Shown: positions 50,501 through 61,399 of the stretch, one piece after another
Layout: each line of letters opens with the position of its first letter
Position numbering within the stretch: the stretch's first letter is position 1
NCBI GenBank assembly: GCA_903813345.2
Contig: CAIIXF020000008.1
Coordinates: forward strand, 25,962,822-26,026,821
Length of the DNA: 64,000 nucleotides
Direction of reading: 5' to 3'
From: Owenia fusiformis
Taxonomy: Eukaryota; Annelida; Polychaeta; Sabellida; Oweniidae
Program-made: the position numbers and the translations under genes
Notes under the pieces: model-generated
Databases searched by the model: none
What the model was told of the DNA's origin: nothing
What the model saw: the letters and a program-made list of their open reading frames with translations, nothing else

Positions 50501-51301
50501 ATCTGCCATGTTGATTGTGCCAGTGGGTGTGTCACAGTGAGTGTCTGTCATCCCATTGACTATTGCGCTAAACATTGGATCTCCGTGCATCTTGTTGTAT
50601 CTGCTCAAGGCTGCAAGAACACATAAAATGCTCCATAAAATCCTGAGTTAAAAGTCAGTTAAAGATCTTAAACTAATATCCCATGCGATTTCTTTGTTAG
50701 TTTGGTCACCATTTTGAACTAGCAATCCAATTCTTTCTTATTTTGTGCAATAAGAATTTCTCCATCGATAGAAGTTAACTTGATTCAACCTTACAACACA
50801 TTGATTTTCAATGATTGACAGCGATGCATTAATTCTTTTCCTCATCCTAGTCTTATAAACTTACAACAGTTTTACAAACCTTGGAGATCAAAATGGTGAA
50901 GAAGCAACATTAACCTCATGCCTGAATTAGATTCAACTCAGAATACTATGTACAGAAATCTGTGAAGACTAATATTACTAAGTACAAAATCAACCCTGGA
51001 TGTTCAAGATTTTCTGATGCAACTTGTGAAATGATTTCAACACATCCACACAACTATTGAAAGTCAGATAATAAGCACTATTAGTTATACACAATACCTG
51101 ACAGCGGTGTACAGTTGCCCAATCAATTAAAAATATTCATAATTGGATGTGCTAATTCAAAAGAACAATGGATCTAAATTAAAAGAACATAAAACCTTGA
51201 AATAAAAATAAAAACAAATTGAACAGTAGACTATTGCACAATTTTTTCGCACATTGCAAAATATCAACTATCTGCGTACACTTACCAATGTTATTGTACA
51301 T
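47508..51301 (-). CDS. ATF3/JDP2-like bZIP transcription factor (complete)
   Basis: Exons on the minus strand: 51301-51286 (16 bases with the ATG), 50610-50453, 50208-50083, 49709-49602 and 47798-47508. All are GT-AG and in phase, giving 232 residues. VKEELKCTIQRKRLA (about 69-83) matches the VKEEL region of ATF3. The basic region is ERNKVAAAKCR (114-124). The zipper has heptad residues Leu134, 141, 148, 155, 162 and His169, followed by PHC, where ATF3/JDP2 have a similar HRPTC. The acidic C-terminal tail ends ILEI. These factors bind TGACGTCA/TGACTCA sites as homodimers or with Jun and respond to stress. An in-frame ATG at residue 13 would allow a shorter start. It is longer than human ATF3 (181 residues), mostly at both ends. 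Fos lies upstream on the same strand. Confidence 0.9.
49037..49293. repeat. Inverted repeat with arms of about 77 bp in the ATF3-like intron 4
   Basis: TCCATCATATTCCATATTTG at 49037 is matched in reverse complement by CAAATAAGGAATATGATGGA ending at 49293. The arms also share GGCAATACACCAAGACAT and CCCATATATGG and differ at only a few positions. The loop is about 100 bases. It is probably a foldback MITE. Confidence 0.88.
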
Positions 51302-51410
51302 ATCAAAGTTTACAAACAAGTAAAAATGATGTTATCACCTCAACGATTTGCTAACGATTGCGGTTTCTGAATCTGCCTGGGCAATGATTATTCAGCAATA
51401 AAACAAATCA

Positions 51411-51421
51411 GGGGATTCCCC
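51411..51421. promoter_or_regulatory. Perfect NF-kappaB palindrome upstream of the ATF3-like start
   Basis: GGGGATTCCCC lies 110 bases upstream of the ATG in the 16-base exon. It matches the kappaB consensus exactly on both strands. The position suggests a proximal promoter; the transcription start itself is not visible. Confidence 0.5.
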
Positions 51422-51903
51422 GTTTTTGGCTCAATCTATTTTGTTTACAGGGGTGTCAGGATTAGTTGTTAATAAAACGCGCGTAATGCATTTCAAAATA
51501 GAGTTAATAGTTAAAATAGCACATTCAGGATCATTTGTTAAATTGAATCAACTGTGTTGTAATCATCCGCTCATATAGTAAACGTTTTTTATTGATCAAT
51601 CTATCCTATTATATATTTTTTGAATTGTCTCATCGATCCGTCCTTCGATTCCGTGCCGAAGCTGTATCTCCTTCATGCATGTTCAAGCTTGTTATTCTTC
51701 TCTAACATGCTCGAACGAAAACATTTCTTGCTAAGTGTAACTTGCTAAATGCACTTGATGTATTATTTCTGATATGAGAAAGTAAACTAGCACCATAAAT
51801 CTTACATTAGTATTCAGAAGCCGTCTCTCATAATGTGCCAAGTTTTTAGCTGGAGATTTCAGTAAAATTCTATAAACATAGATCTAAAATGAAAAAAACT
51901 TAC

Positions 51904-52548
51904 TTGTAGTGTATGACAGTGATCTAAATCGAGTGTAATGGTCTTCTGCATGGACCGTCTTTCTTCTTTTGCAGGGAAAAGCTGCTTTATTGCCCCAAAC
52001 CAACTCATAGGTTCCAACGTGGATTTCAAAATGATCTGGAATGCTGATGTATACACATTTATGTTATGATTCTATTTTTAGAACCAATACGTCATCCTGA
52101 TCTGATCGTTAACTGGCTGTTTTCTACGATTTAAGCGATAAAATAGAGTTGTTTGCATTTTAAATCAAAGTCATTTGATAGGGTTATATTGTTTACACGT
52201 ATTACTTGATTTTGTATGATGTAATGTTAAATAGATTAACTGTATTTCACTAAATAAAATACATGTGCTTTTGTTTACAAGTTGATCCAAGGAGCCTTTT
52301 CAGACCTCTTCGATAAAAGTAATATAGACAAAGACTCCACCTTGGTGGTCTAAATCTTTCGTTTATGCTATGGGGTCTTCTTATTTGAATATAACCCGCC
52401 AAATCAAATGATGATTCATGCATGTGCAATAATTTTTACTTACAATTACTATGCGCTTATCGTTTTATTTACCGGCATTGGGCTTTACCTCACATCTTGC
52501 ATTCAGATTCAAGTTATCAATTCTTTCAATTTCATTCACAGGTGCCAT
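51904..52548 (-). other. Two spliceable coding-like exons of unknown assignment
   Basis: Exon 52548-52489 opens with ACCATGG and encodes MAPVNEIERIDNLNLNARCE, with donor GTAAAG. Exon 52035-51904 follows an ATTCCAG acceptor, is open for 44 codons (with PMSWFGAIKQLFPAKEERR and TLDLDHCH), and ends at donor GTAAGT. They join in phase 0. The next ATF3-like exon (50610) needs phase 1, so they do not simply extend that protein: phase 0 would read into TGA. They may be an alternative first part, an upstream ORF or a separate gene. No homology is recognised. Confidence 0.35.
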
Positions 52549-53014
52549 GGTGAGAAACAAAGAAAAGAAGTGATCGTTGGGACATGATACCCTAATCAAT
52601 GATACATTCCACAAACAAATGGCAAAAACAAACATAATCAAAAGAATTAGAGTATAACACCGACGATATATAAATTCACGGACATAACTTACAAACAAGG
52701 AAAACGTCCCCTTCCAAGTTTCCAACCCCATTCACAAATTTTATTGGCAAATTAATTGGTAATTGCACAGAGGACATCTATAAAACTGGATCATAACCAT
52801 ACTTGGGTTTTGCAGTTGGTAGGCCTACACTATAGTATGCCATCTATCTTTGTTTTGGAACACTATTTGCTATAAAAGTATATCTAATACTACGACGTAA
52901 TACTATTTACTGACTAAGTTTGAGAGAGTTATTTTATAGGCTAATTTGCATTGAAGATTGTGTACGCAACAAAAACAAAGGAACAAAACAAATGCCAAGT
53001 ATTTTGTATTAAAA

Positions 53015-53020
53015 TTTATT
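53015..53020 (-). terminator. Candidate Fos polyadenylation signal
   Basis: AATAAA on the minus strand, 667 bases after the Fos stop codon. Confidence 0.5.
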
Positions 53021-53419
53021 TTTGTGATGTTTTTTTGTTGTTTTTGAACAATTCTATTTTTCCACTACTTTTAAGTAAAAATATCTCTTACACATATAAT
53101 ATAAAAATATAAACAGAATTATGAAGAAAAGATACACCAACTTCTAACAGAAGCAGCGAGAATAACAATTTCACAGCTTTTCAGATCAGTGAACAGCTGA
53201 AGATCATTAGAAATGAAACATCAGAGGATTCTACTCTGCACTTTCTATGTAAACATATTGAGATTTGAATTAACAATGATTGCATACATGTACATGTCAT
53301 GACAATTCTAGTAATAACAGATATAAACATCTAAAACAGTTACTATACATTTCACAAATGTAACAATAGCAAAGCATTTGTCCCATCGCTAATATTTACA
53401 CTCAACCGGTATTTATGTT

Positions 53420-53486
53420 TAAATCTTCAGTTTAATCTTTCTCAGTAGTGCTGTTGGTAAATATACATTTAATAAATTGCTTAAAT
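53420..53486 (-). promoter_or_regulatory. AU-rich element cluster in the Fos 3' UTR
   Basis: Four ATTTA pentamers on the minus strand (53420-53424, 53458-53462, 53473-53477 and 53482-53486) lie about 200-270 bases after the stop. Vertebrate c-fos mRNA decays rapidly through such elements. The pentamers are not overlapping nonamers, so strength is uncertain in AT-rich DNA. Confidence 0.4.
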
Positions 53487-53686
53487 TCTAGAATTAGTGC
53501 CATTGACTCTGGCTATTATGTACAGTGCACTTAACTACATTATCAGTGTAAAGACTGGCCATATTGTCAATGTTACCATGGCAACACAAAAATATATGAT
53601 AATTAGTTGTTTCCACTAATTAATATCAATCCTCTTCATAGACTAAGTCAGTTCTACAATCATATATACATTTTTATTACAACATC

Positions 53687-55796
53687 TTATAAAGATATTA
53701 AAGTCGTTGGAGTCATTAACCCAGAGTTTGATTTTTCTACCATGTTGGCACATGTCGTGGGAGGTCCACACAATGGTGTAAGTCCAGTGCTGCCATCTAC
53801 AATAGAGTCTAATGAAAATGTTACTATGCCACTAGATGGCGTAACTATAGGTACTCCAGTTGCTAAAGTTGATTTTGATGCGGTTGTTTCAGTTGATACA
53901 AAGTTTAATGATGTAGGTCTATGTTGGGTTGTCACTGGAACAGGGATTGCTACTGGTTTACGGGGAGACTCAGTTTTTACAATAACACTAACACTGTTGC
54001 GCTGCTTCTTGCACATAGGCCTATGAGCCTGTAGAATAAACTCTAATTGCTCTTTTTGCTGGCTGAGATTCTGGATTTCATTTTCAAGTTCTGCTTGAAC
54101 ATCTTCCAAGTCATCAGTTTCTGCACTCAGAGTGTTTATAGCATCTACACGTCGTTGACGGCATTTAGCCGCAGCTGCTTTGTTCCTCTCTCTGCGAACA
54201 CGTCGTTTTTCAGCTTCAGCTGGTGGTAACTGAAAAAACAAGAAAATATTCATAAATATTGATACTATCTTGATAAAAAATGTCTATATATAATTTGTTC
54301 TCACAGTAATTAGTCTTAATTGTCTCCACTTAGTACTTAGTTTATGATGCATTTATTTGACAATGTTTCTTATTTTAAGTGTGGGAAAACCCTGTGGTCA
54401 CAGAGTGATAATGATAATTAACTTAAAATTAAAAAGTCACAGTGAAAATTTCAACCATCTATCAGCCTTTGGGTAAATTCAGATTTTTGAGAAACTGTAC
54501 TGAATACTGAGAAAAATTGATGAAAAGCTTGTATATTATTTATAACAAATGTGTTTATTATTCAGTTATTAATTGATATTTACTGATTGGAGATGTCACA
54601 TTTATTATTGGAAATTGAATCAATAGTTTATGATAAAGGAGAAATCTACAAAAAGTGGAAGTGTGATATAAACAAGGTGAACTCAGTACTTTCTGATATC
54701 AAGTAAATCTCCATAAGCCAATCCCATATTACCATAGCAACCAATGGAAGTTACTGATAATTTATAAAAACAATGTTGAAATATGTTCACAAAAATAAAC
54801 AATTATAGCTAAAGGTCATACCATAGCCATAGGACTTATCAGGATGTGGTTAAGTAGTATCTAGATGTGTAAAAACCTGGGTATTTTAAGGTTATTATAT
54901 GCTATTTATTGTCCTGGCTTGTCTATACTTCAGTAACTGCTAGCAATGTCTGGAATGCTCAAGTGACCACAGATATGCTCAACAGACCTCAGGGCTTCCC
55001 ACACAAACTGATATATTTAAACTGGAGAAACTGGAATATCCTATCACTTTTAAATATAGATAATGACACCATGATTTCAAATAATAATTACCTCAATATC
55101 TGTCCCAGCACGCTTTCTACCACCCTTGTTTCTATTTGGTGGTGCCTTCTGTATTACAATTGGTACTCTCATACTTGTTCGGCCACTGCTCAGCCTTGGT
55201 TTCTTGGGACTGCTTGATCCTACTGGTGTCCATTCAGGATCGTTACTTGTTACAGAGTCGTTACTGCTGTTATCAGCATAAAATTCACTCACAACTGGAG
55301 GCACGAAGCCACTTTGCGTCACCTGATTTGGAGACATTTTCGAAGCTTTGTCCAGGTCAATAAATGACTGCTCAAGAGTCGCCAATGTCGTTGGAGTAAG
55401 TGTAGGTGTAGATATTGTTGTGACACCACTTATGAAGTTTGGAGAGGAGAATGCCTGTAAAACAAAAATTGCATATAACTAACATTGCAACAAGTGTTAT
55501 TTCTACATTTGAATTACCGGGGACAGATTTTGGCGCATTTTGCATGGAAGATAGTCCTTGCATTTCACACCCCAGTTCATATATTTATAAATTACAATGC
55601 AACAATTCTTTTCCCTGATTAAGAATATAGACATACTCCAATTGATACTATAGACTTATAAAAATCTAAAATTATGCGTAGACTAAGCTGAATAACTTAC
55701 CGTTGGAGTTACAGCTTCGCCATTGGCCATAGACGAGAGAATGTCGGCAACGGTGTACTTTGAATCCCGGTCGCTTTTCGATCCAGTGTTGTGCAT
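53687..55796 (-). CDS. Fos: Fos, AP-1 bZIP transcription factor (complete)
   Basis: Three exons on the minus strand: 55796-55701, 55454-55092 and 54229-53687, with GT-AG introns in phase 0, giving 333 residues. The N terminus [20 protein letters not shown] is followed by the Fos motifs TPTLTPTTL and [13 protein letters not shown], then QSGFVPPVV. The basic region is [21 protein letters not shown] (160-180). The zipper has Leu187, 194, 201, 208, 215 and His222, the spacing and terminal His seen in Fos proteins. The C-terminal part is Ser/Thr/Pro-rich, ends [10 protein letters not shown] and may carry MAPK-type phosphorylation sites (TESP, MTP, VTPS). Fos does not homodimerise and pairs with Jun to bind TGACTCA. 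It lies head-to-tail with the ATF3-like gene. Confidence 0.96.
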
Positions 55797-55912
55797 TTCA
55801 GTATAAACGTTTATTTAAATTATCCCTCACGTGTGTTTTAAAGTTATGTTGTAGTAGATATGACTCTGACTAAGAAATATCGGGGAATCCTCTTGGTTTT
55901 TGCTTAGCTCGA

Positions 55913-56154
55913 TGAGTCAGACTGAATAGGGAATGCCCTTCTTCGTAGCTTTTATATAAAATCGTGGCGAATTTATTTTTAGCATGAATCATTTCTAATA
56001 ATAGTAACATTACACATTTTCTTCCTATAGCAACCAATCAGGGAGCAGTAACTACTAGAACATTCTTGAGCACGTGACTCCAAACAGCCAATGAGGGCGA
56101 TATGTCAATTAGGTCAAAGGCTACGATTGACGTCATTAGCCACTCCATACATGG
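55913..56154 (-). promoter_or_regulatory. Fos promoter: AP-1 site, TATA box, CRE and CArG-like element
   Basis: Upstream of the ATG (55796) are a TGACTCA AP-1 site (55913-55919, probably transcribed), a TATA box TTTATATAAA (55951-55960), a perfect CRE TGACGTCA (56128-56135), and CCATACATGG (56145-56154). The last is a CArG box with one internal C, as in serum response elements. The order TATA, CRE, SRE-like matches vertebrate c-fos, although here CRE and CArG lie only 9 bases apart. Confidence 0.6.
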
Positions 56155-57690
56155 TACAGGTTTCCCTCAGATGTAAACAAATCAATAACACACTAGATAA
56201 CAACCGGCTGTTGGTTAAGACGTAATTTCCGGGTAAATCCCCATATGATTTCTTATTAAAGCATCAACCTTCTATTCTGATGAATAAATATTTTTAGAGG
56301 ATGCAAGCAGACCAATATTCAAAATTAAAGTGCCTGGTATAAACAGATTACTGTCACTAGGTCAAGAGCAAGCACTTGATGCAGGGGGTCCAAGCTCCAA
56401 AAACACATCACATGATGTCAATCAAGAGGTCAATAAAGAGGTCTTATTTATTTACAATAAATCTTCTGACAATGAATGAAAACCTCCATTCACAATCACA
56501 TGCTCATTTGAAAGCTAGTAATAGACTAAAAATAGAAACTGACTGTATTGGTTACCCAGATACATACAAATCATTCTGCACTAAAAGCATGAACTGATGA
56601 ATGAACATTGAACAAAAACAACATGAAACTCATGTCACACCTAAAATTAGTAGCATCATTGTTTTAAAATAAACTACATTACCCACCCATAAATAACACA
56701 ATACACTGTTGCATACCTGTGAATGGAATAGTAAATGTCGTAAGTATACAAAATCCAGAATATCAAGATCAAATTTCAACCACCCATGACAAAATATCAT
56801 TTTTTGCCTAGTTTTCAAATGTGGAAGTACTAACATAAAGGAAGTTCCTACAGTGGATATCCTGTGCCAGGACAATAGACTATCCTGCCATTGTCCTGGC
56901 ACCATATAAAGTGAAGCTATCTACCACTCCTAGATCCTCCTTTACCATGTTGACTGTAAAATGCAAATCAAAGGAGAAACCATTCTAATACTCATCATAT
57001 CTTTCTGCCTTCAACTAGAAAGAAGCAAGTAGAAGGCCATAATTTCTCATGATGAGAACTAAAACAATGCTGATATTTTGAAATAAGTGTCTCATTTTAC
57101 AAAATTTGAATTGCAAAGCTCAATTAAACCTTGTTCAAGATTCTTTCATTCTACTTAGTTTCATTGGTCTATTCTAAATGGTCATGCTTTTATAGCCATT
57201 TTACAAAACATGCTCTAAATGCCAAAACATACCAAAGCCAACCATAGAAGCATCAGAGAAACAAGAGATGCATTCAAGTTTGACTCCAAAGACAAGACCA
57301 GTGGTTTGAGGATGTTTTGTGAAATTGCCATAAAATGGTGACCATTTGTAATAGACCAATGATACTTGGTTGAATTAAACAAGGTTTAATTGTGCCAAAT
57401 ATGAATGACTGAATTACATTTATTAAGATTTGATTGGGTTACCTTTTTTGGCTCACCCATTAATATAAGGGAGATATGGAGTAGGACAATATACTAAATG
57501 TCTAGCCAATCAAATAATGTTATTTAGTAAACGTGTCAAGGGACATCATTTTGATTGTTATTGAAAAAATTTATTCTCATATTTGCAAGCTCTAATTTGT
57601 AAGTAAAAGCAAGCTTTTCAAAAATTATGCCAGTGTTTCCCTAATGAAGAATTTCAGTGTCAATCGACACTTTTTCTATAATGCAAACTT
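56155..57690. other. Noncoding DNA upstream of Fos
   Basis: No gene is recognised. ORFs are short and unsupported. Confidence 0.4.
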
Positions 57691-59217
57691 GAAACAAGAC
57701 ACACAGTGATAAATATCGCACTTTGAAGAGCAAAATGGCCACCATGCAATTTACCCAGCATGGCCAAAACCTAATCAGACCTTGGCACTAGTCTGCTCTT
57801 GCATCTGTAAACATTTCAAGTTGACAAGGTTAGCGGTTTTCCTGCAATTTTGATGACAAGAATTTATTTGTAGTCTTGAACTTTGGGAAAATTTAGATAA
57901 CATTGTTTGTGACCTAATTTGATGACCTTCGACCTTGAAAATTTCACTTTTTCAGACCTCAGTAGGTCTTTTGTAATTAAGCTGACCTAAATCTAAATCC
58001 AAAATATTAATTTAGAAAATCAAATTTTTGACCTTTTTAAGGTCACTGAAGGTCAACGAAAGGTCAAATCTGAAATCTAAGGTCAGATTTGAACTTCTGA
58101 GAACTTGTAGATGTTTTTAAAAAAAAATTGGTCAATTTGGAGCAAGTTGAAAAATTCAAAATGGCCGCCAAATTGAAAAATTCAAAATGGCCACCATGTA
58201 ATTCAGCCATCATACCCAAAACCTAATCAGATCTTGGCAATAGTCTGCTCTTGCATCTGTAAAAATTTCAAGTTGAACGGATCAGTGGTTTTCCTGGAAT
58301 TTTGATGACAAGATTTGTTGAAAAATTCAAAATGGCCGCCACATAGTTTACCCAGCATGCCCTTAACCTAATCAGATCTTGGTACTAGTCTGCTCTTGCA
58401 TCTGTTAAAATTTTAAGTTGAACAGGTAAGCAGTTATCCTGGAAATTTGATGACAAGATTTGTTGAAAAATTCAAAATGGCCGCCACGTAGTTTACCCAG
58501 CATGCCCTAAACCTAATCAGATCTTGGCACTAGTCTGCTATTGCATGTGTAAAAATTTCAAGTTGAACAGGTTAGCGGTTTTCTTGGAATTTTGATGACA
58601 AGAATTGATTTGTAGTCTCAAACTTTGAGAAACTTGGATAACATCATTTGTGACCTAGTTTAATGACCTTGACCTTCGACCTTGAAAATTTCACTTTTTG
58701 AGACCTCAGTAGGTGTTTTGTAATTAAGCTGACCTAAATTTAAATCCAAAATATCAATTTAGAAAATCAACTTTTTTGACCTTTTCAAGGTCACTGAAGG
58801 TGAATGAAAGGTCAAATCTGAAATCTAAGGTCAGATTTGAACTTCTGAGAACTTGTAGATGTTTTTAAAAAAAAATTTGGTCAATTTGGAGCAAGTTGAA
58901 AAATTCAAAATGGCCGCCAAATTGAAAAATTCAAAATGGCCACCATGTAATTCAGCCAGCATACCCAAAACCTAATCAGATCTTGGCAATAGTCTGCTCT
59001 TGCATCTGTAAAAATTTCAAGTTGAACGGATAAGTGGTTTTCCTGGAATTTTGATGACAAGATTTGTTGAAAAATTCAAAATGGCCGCCAAGTAGTTTAC
59101 CCAGCATGCCCTTAACCTAATCAGATCTTGGTACTAGTCTGCTCTTGCATCTGTAAAAATTTCAAGTTGAACAGGTAAGCAGTTATCCTGGAAGTTTGAT
59201 GACAAGATTTGGTTTAT
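57691..59217 (-). mobile_element. TATCGCACTTTGAA element with internal 740-bp duplication, one end missing
   Basis: The left part matches the right end of the 30.8 kb element in reverse complement (ACAAGACACACAGTGATAAA, then TATCGCACTTTGAAGAGC). A block starting near 57815 recurs at about 58553, roughly 740 bases later. Both contain TTGATGACAAGAATT, GTAGTCT, TGACCTA and AATGGCCGCC segments. The copy stops at GATTTGGTTTAT (about 59217), where the 30.8 kb copy still has some 80 bases including the GGGCGGGCG patch and terminal repeat. Confidence 0.75.
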
Positions 59218-59248
59218 CCCTTATAAAAAATCCGACCTTGAAATTCCG
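59218..59248. other. Junction between TIR element and word-repeat patch
   Basis: Short unassigned junction sequence. Confidence 0.3.
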
Positions 59249-59512
59249 AAAACAAACCATTGCAAGCAATCATCGATTAATGATTGCTTCAACCATTTAG
59301 ATCAAAGGAAAAATCATTGCAAAATGACATGCAATCATTGTGCAACCATCGGCTGTAATTCAGAATTTCACTATTTGCAATGGTTAAGCAACCATTAACA
59401 TGCGATCATTGCATTTTTAAATGCAACCATCTACAACCATTACTCATTGAAATCTGCAATGGTTGCAATGGTCGCATTCAATCATTGAACATTTTTACAA
59501 TTGCAACCATCA
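59249..59512. repeat. Patch dense in GCAATSATTG / GCAACCATT words on both strands
   Basis: Words such as CAACCATT, CAATCATTG, GCAATGGTT and GATCATTGCA occur more than fifteen times in about 260 bases, in both orientations. They form small hairpins, for example AAGCAATCAT-cgatta-ATGATTGCTT at about 59268-59293. There is no fixed period. Confidence 0.8.
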
Positions 59513-60916
59513 TGAGTTTTAATTCAGTGAAATGACCATAGAACATGTAGAAGAATGTCTGAAGAAATGTTGATGTTAATGCATGTCCACAATGTAATTA
59601 CATCTATATTCAAGAGGGGTAAAAGTTAACCTTTCGCAGATCAATCAATTCTAACAGGGGCTTTTGCCTCTAAAATGGGGTCACACAAGGTTGCCTTCTA
59701 TAAACAATTTTTAATAATATATATTTTCTACTTTTACCATATAACTGCATTCAAAGTATGATATCAATTGATTTTGATAAAAATGAAGTACTTTAGATGA
59801 GCAAGAGAACATAAAATTTGAACAAAAATGGCAATACATGTAAGATGGAACCCAAAGGGTGCAAACGTCTGCAATAGTAAAAATCTGCATGGCCCAATGT
59901 TTTGGTGTTTCAGTAATAAAACATTGTCTAATGCTTCAATAAAGGTAATGTGGCATGTATAAAAGGTACAGGGTGATAGAAACTTTACCCAAACAAATAT
60001 CTCTGGGGGTATCTATGGTGGCTTTGGAATATGATGATATCCCTATGATAAGTCGATAGTGGATGTATCCCTATATTCAGTCAATACATCCTTGCCTAAA
60101 TCCTCATTTTCTAAATGAAAGTTTCTGTTACCAGAAAAATATACTATAACCCAGTGTAGACAATATATGTAGAACAATATGCAGTAGTTGGTTTTTGTGG
60201 CCAACACCCGGACAATCAATTCCTTACGTATCTAGAGCTCTTAGAAAAATCGGCTCAGAAACTAGAAGTCTCGACTGAAGTAAACACTGAATAAGGCATA
60301 ATTCTAATTGAAAGCCCATTGTGCAAGTAAAACAAAAGCTTCTGAATAACATTCACTGAAATTGAAATAAGTGAAATACATGTCTATGTAATGTCTATGT
60401 TATTGGACCTTAATCCCTATCATAACAATAACAGTCATACATGACCAGACATATCCTGTCTGAGTCCTTGATGACAGTGACCAGGTAGACATTGCAATTA
60501 CTACCACTCAATTAAGAGTAACAGAAGACTTGTATATTTGTTTTTTCTAGCTTAAAAGACATGAGACATATGATTAAGAGAATAGAATCAGAACTTAACT
60601 AAAAATACATTGTGGGATCTTTATGCAACAATTTATAATTGAAACTGACTCAGCTTAAGATTCAGCTGATATATAATAGGAGACTTTGATAGATCACAAT
60701 GTATACTTTCTATTCCATGGATACATTTTTTACCTCATTGAAATTTCATGTTTCACTGTTGTAAAAAGGGAACATTCACATAAATTTTCAGACAATTAAT
60801 ACAATTTGAGTAATTCTTAAATAATATGATTTCATAAAATAGAAGTGATATTTCGGTTCACTCCAGGTTTTTTAAATTATCCAGCAGTATTTAAAAATTT
60901 TCAAGCAGAAAACTCC
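59513..60916. other. Noncoding AT-rich DNA
   Basis: No gene is recognised. A fragment near 60280-60360 (TTCTGAATAACATTCACTGAAATT) belongs to the repeat family expanded at 62.9-63.6 kb. Confidence 0.4.
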
Positions 60917-61105
60917 ATCCCAATGATCGGGTATAGCCAGCTTTTCTTTTGCCAAGGGATTTTCGTTTTCTTAAATTCCTGGGTTTTCATATTATATTTT
61001 TTGCCACCCCCCACCTCCATCCCAATTATACGGTATGGCAGAGCCAGCTTTTCGTTTGCCAAGGGATTTCTATAATTCCAGGGAGTTTACATTATATTTT
61101 TTGCC
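60917..61105. repeat. Diverged tandem duplication of about 95 bp
   Basis: Two copies start CCATCCCAAT (60917 and 61017) and contain AGCCAGCTTTTC, TTTGCCAAGGGATTT and CATATTATATTTTTTGCC-type sequence. Confidence 0.85.
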
Positions 61106-61399
61106 CGAAATCACTTGAAAACTGGGTCATCAGTGCATTTTCTTGACAAATCTTGGACAGGTTTATCACCTCTGATCCTATGGGGATGGGGGTTACCCAA
61201 ATATAAGTCTGGAGAAAGGGTCTGAATGCTTGGTCATGATTTAAACAAGAATGAAAGTAAGGTACAGACTACTGAATACATTTACCGAAATGGAAACAAA
61301 AAGTCTTTATTTTAGTTTCTGTTGATATAGATTGATGTACTGGTAGAAGGGGGGGTCTTCAATAATGCATGCACATTGCTCGAATATAAAATAAAGTTG

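Noticed and set aside
53607-54026. Plus-strand ORF of 139 codons
   Set aside because: It is antisense to Fos exon 3, where the minus strand gives a perfect bZIP domain.
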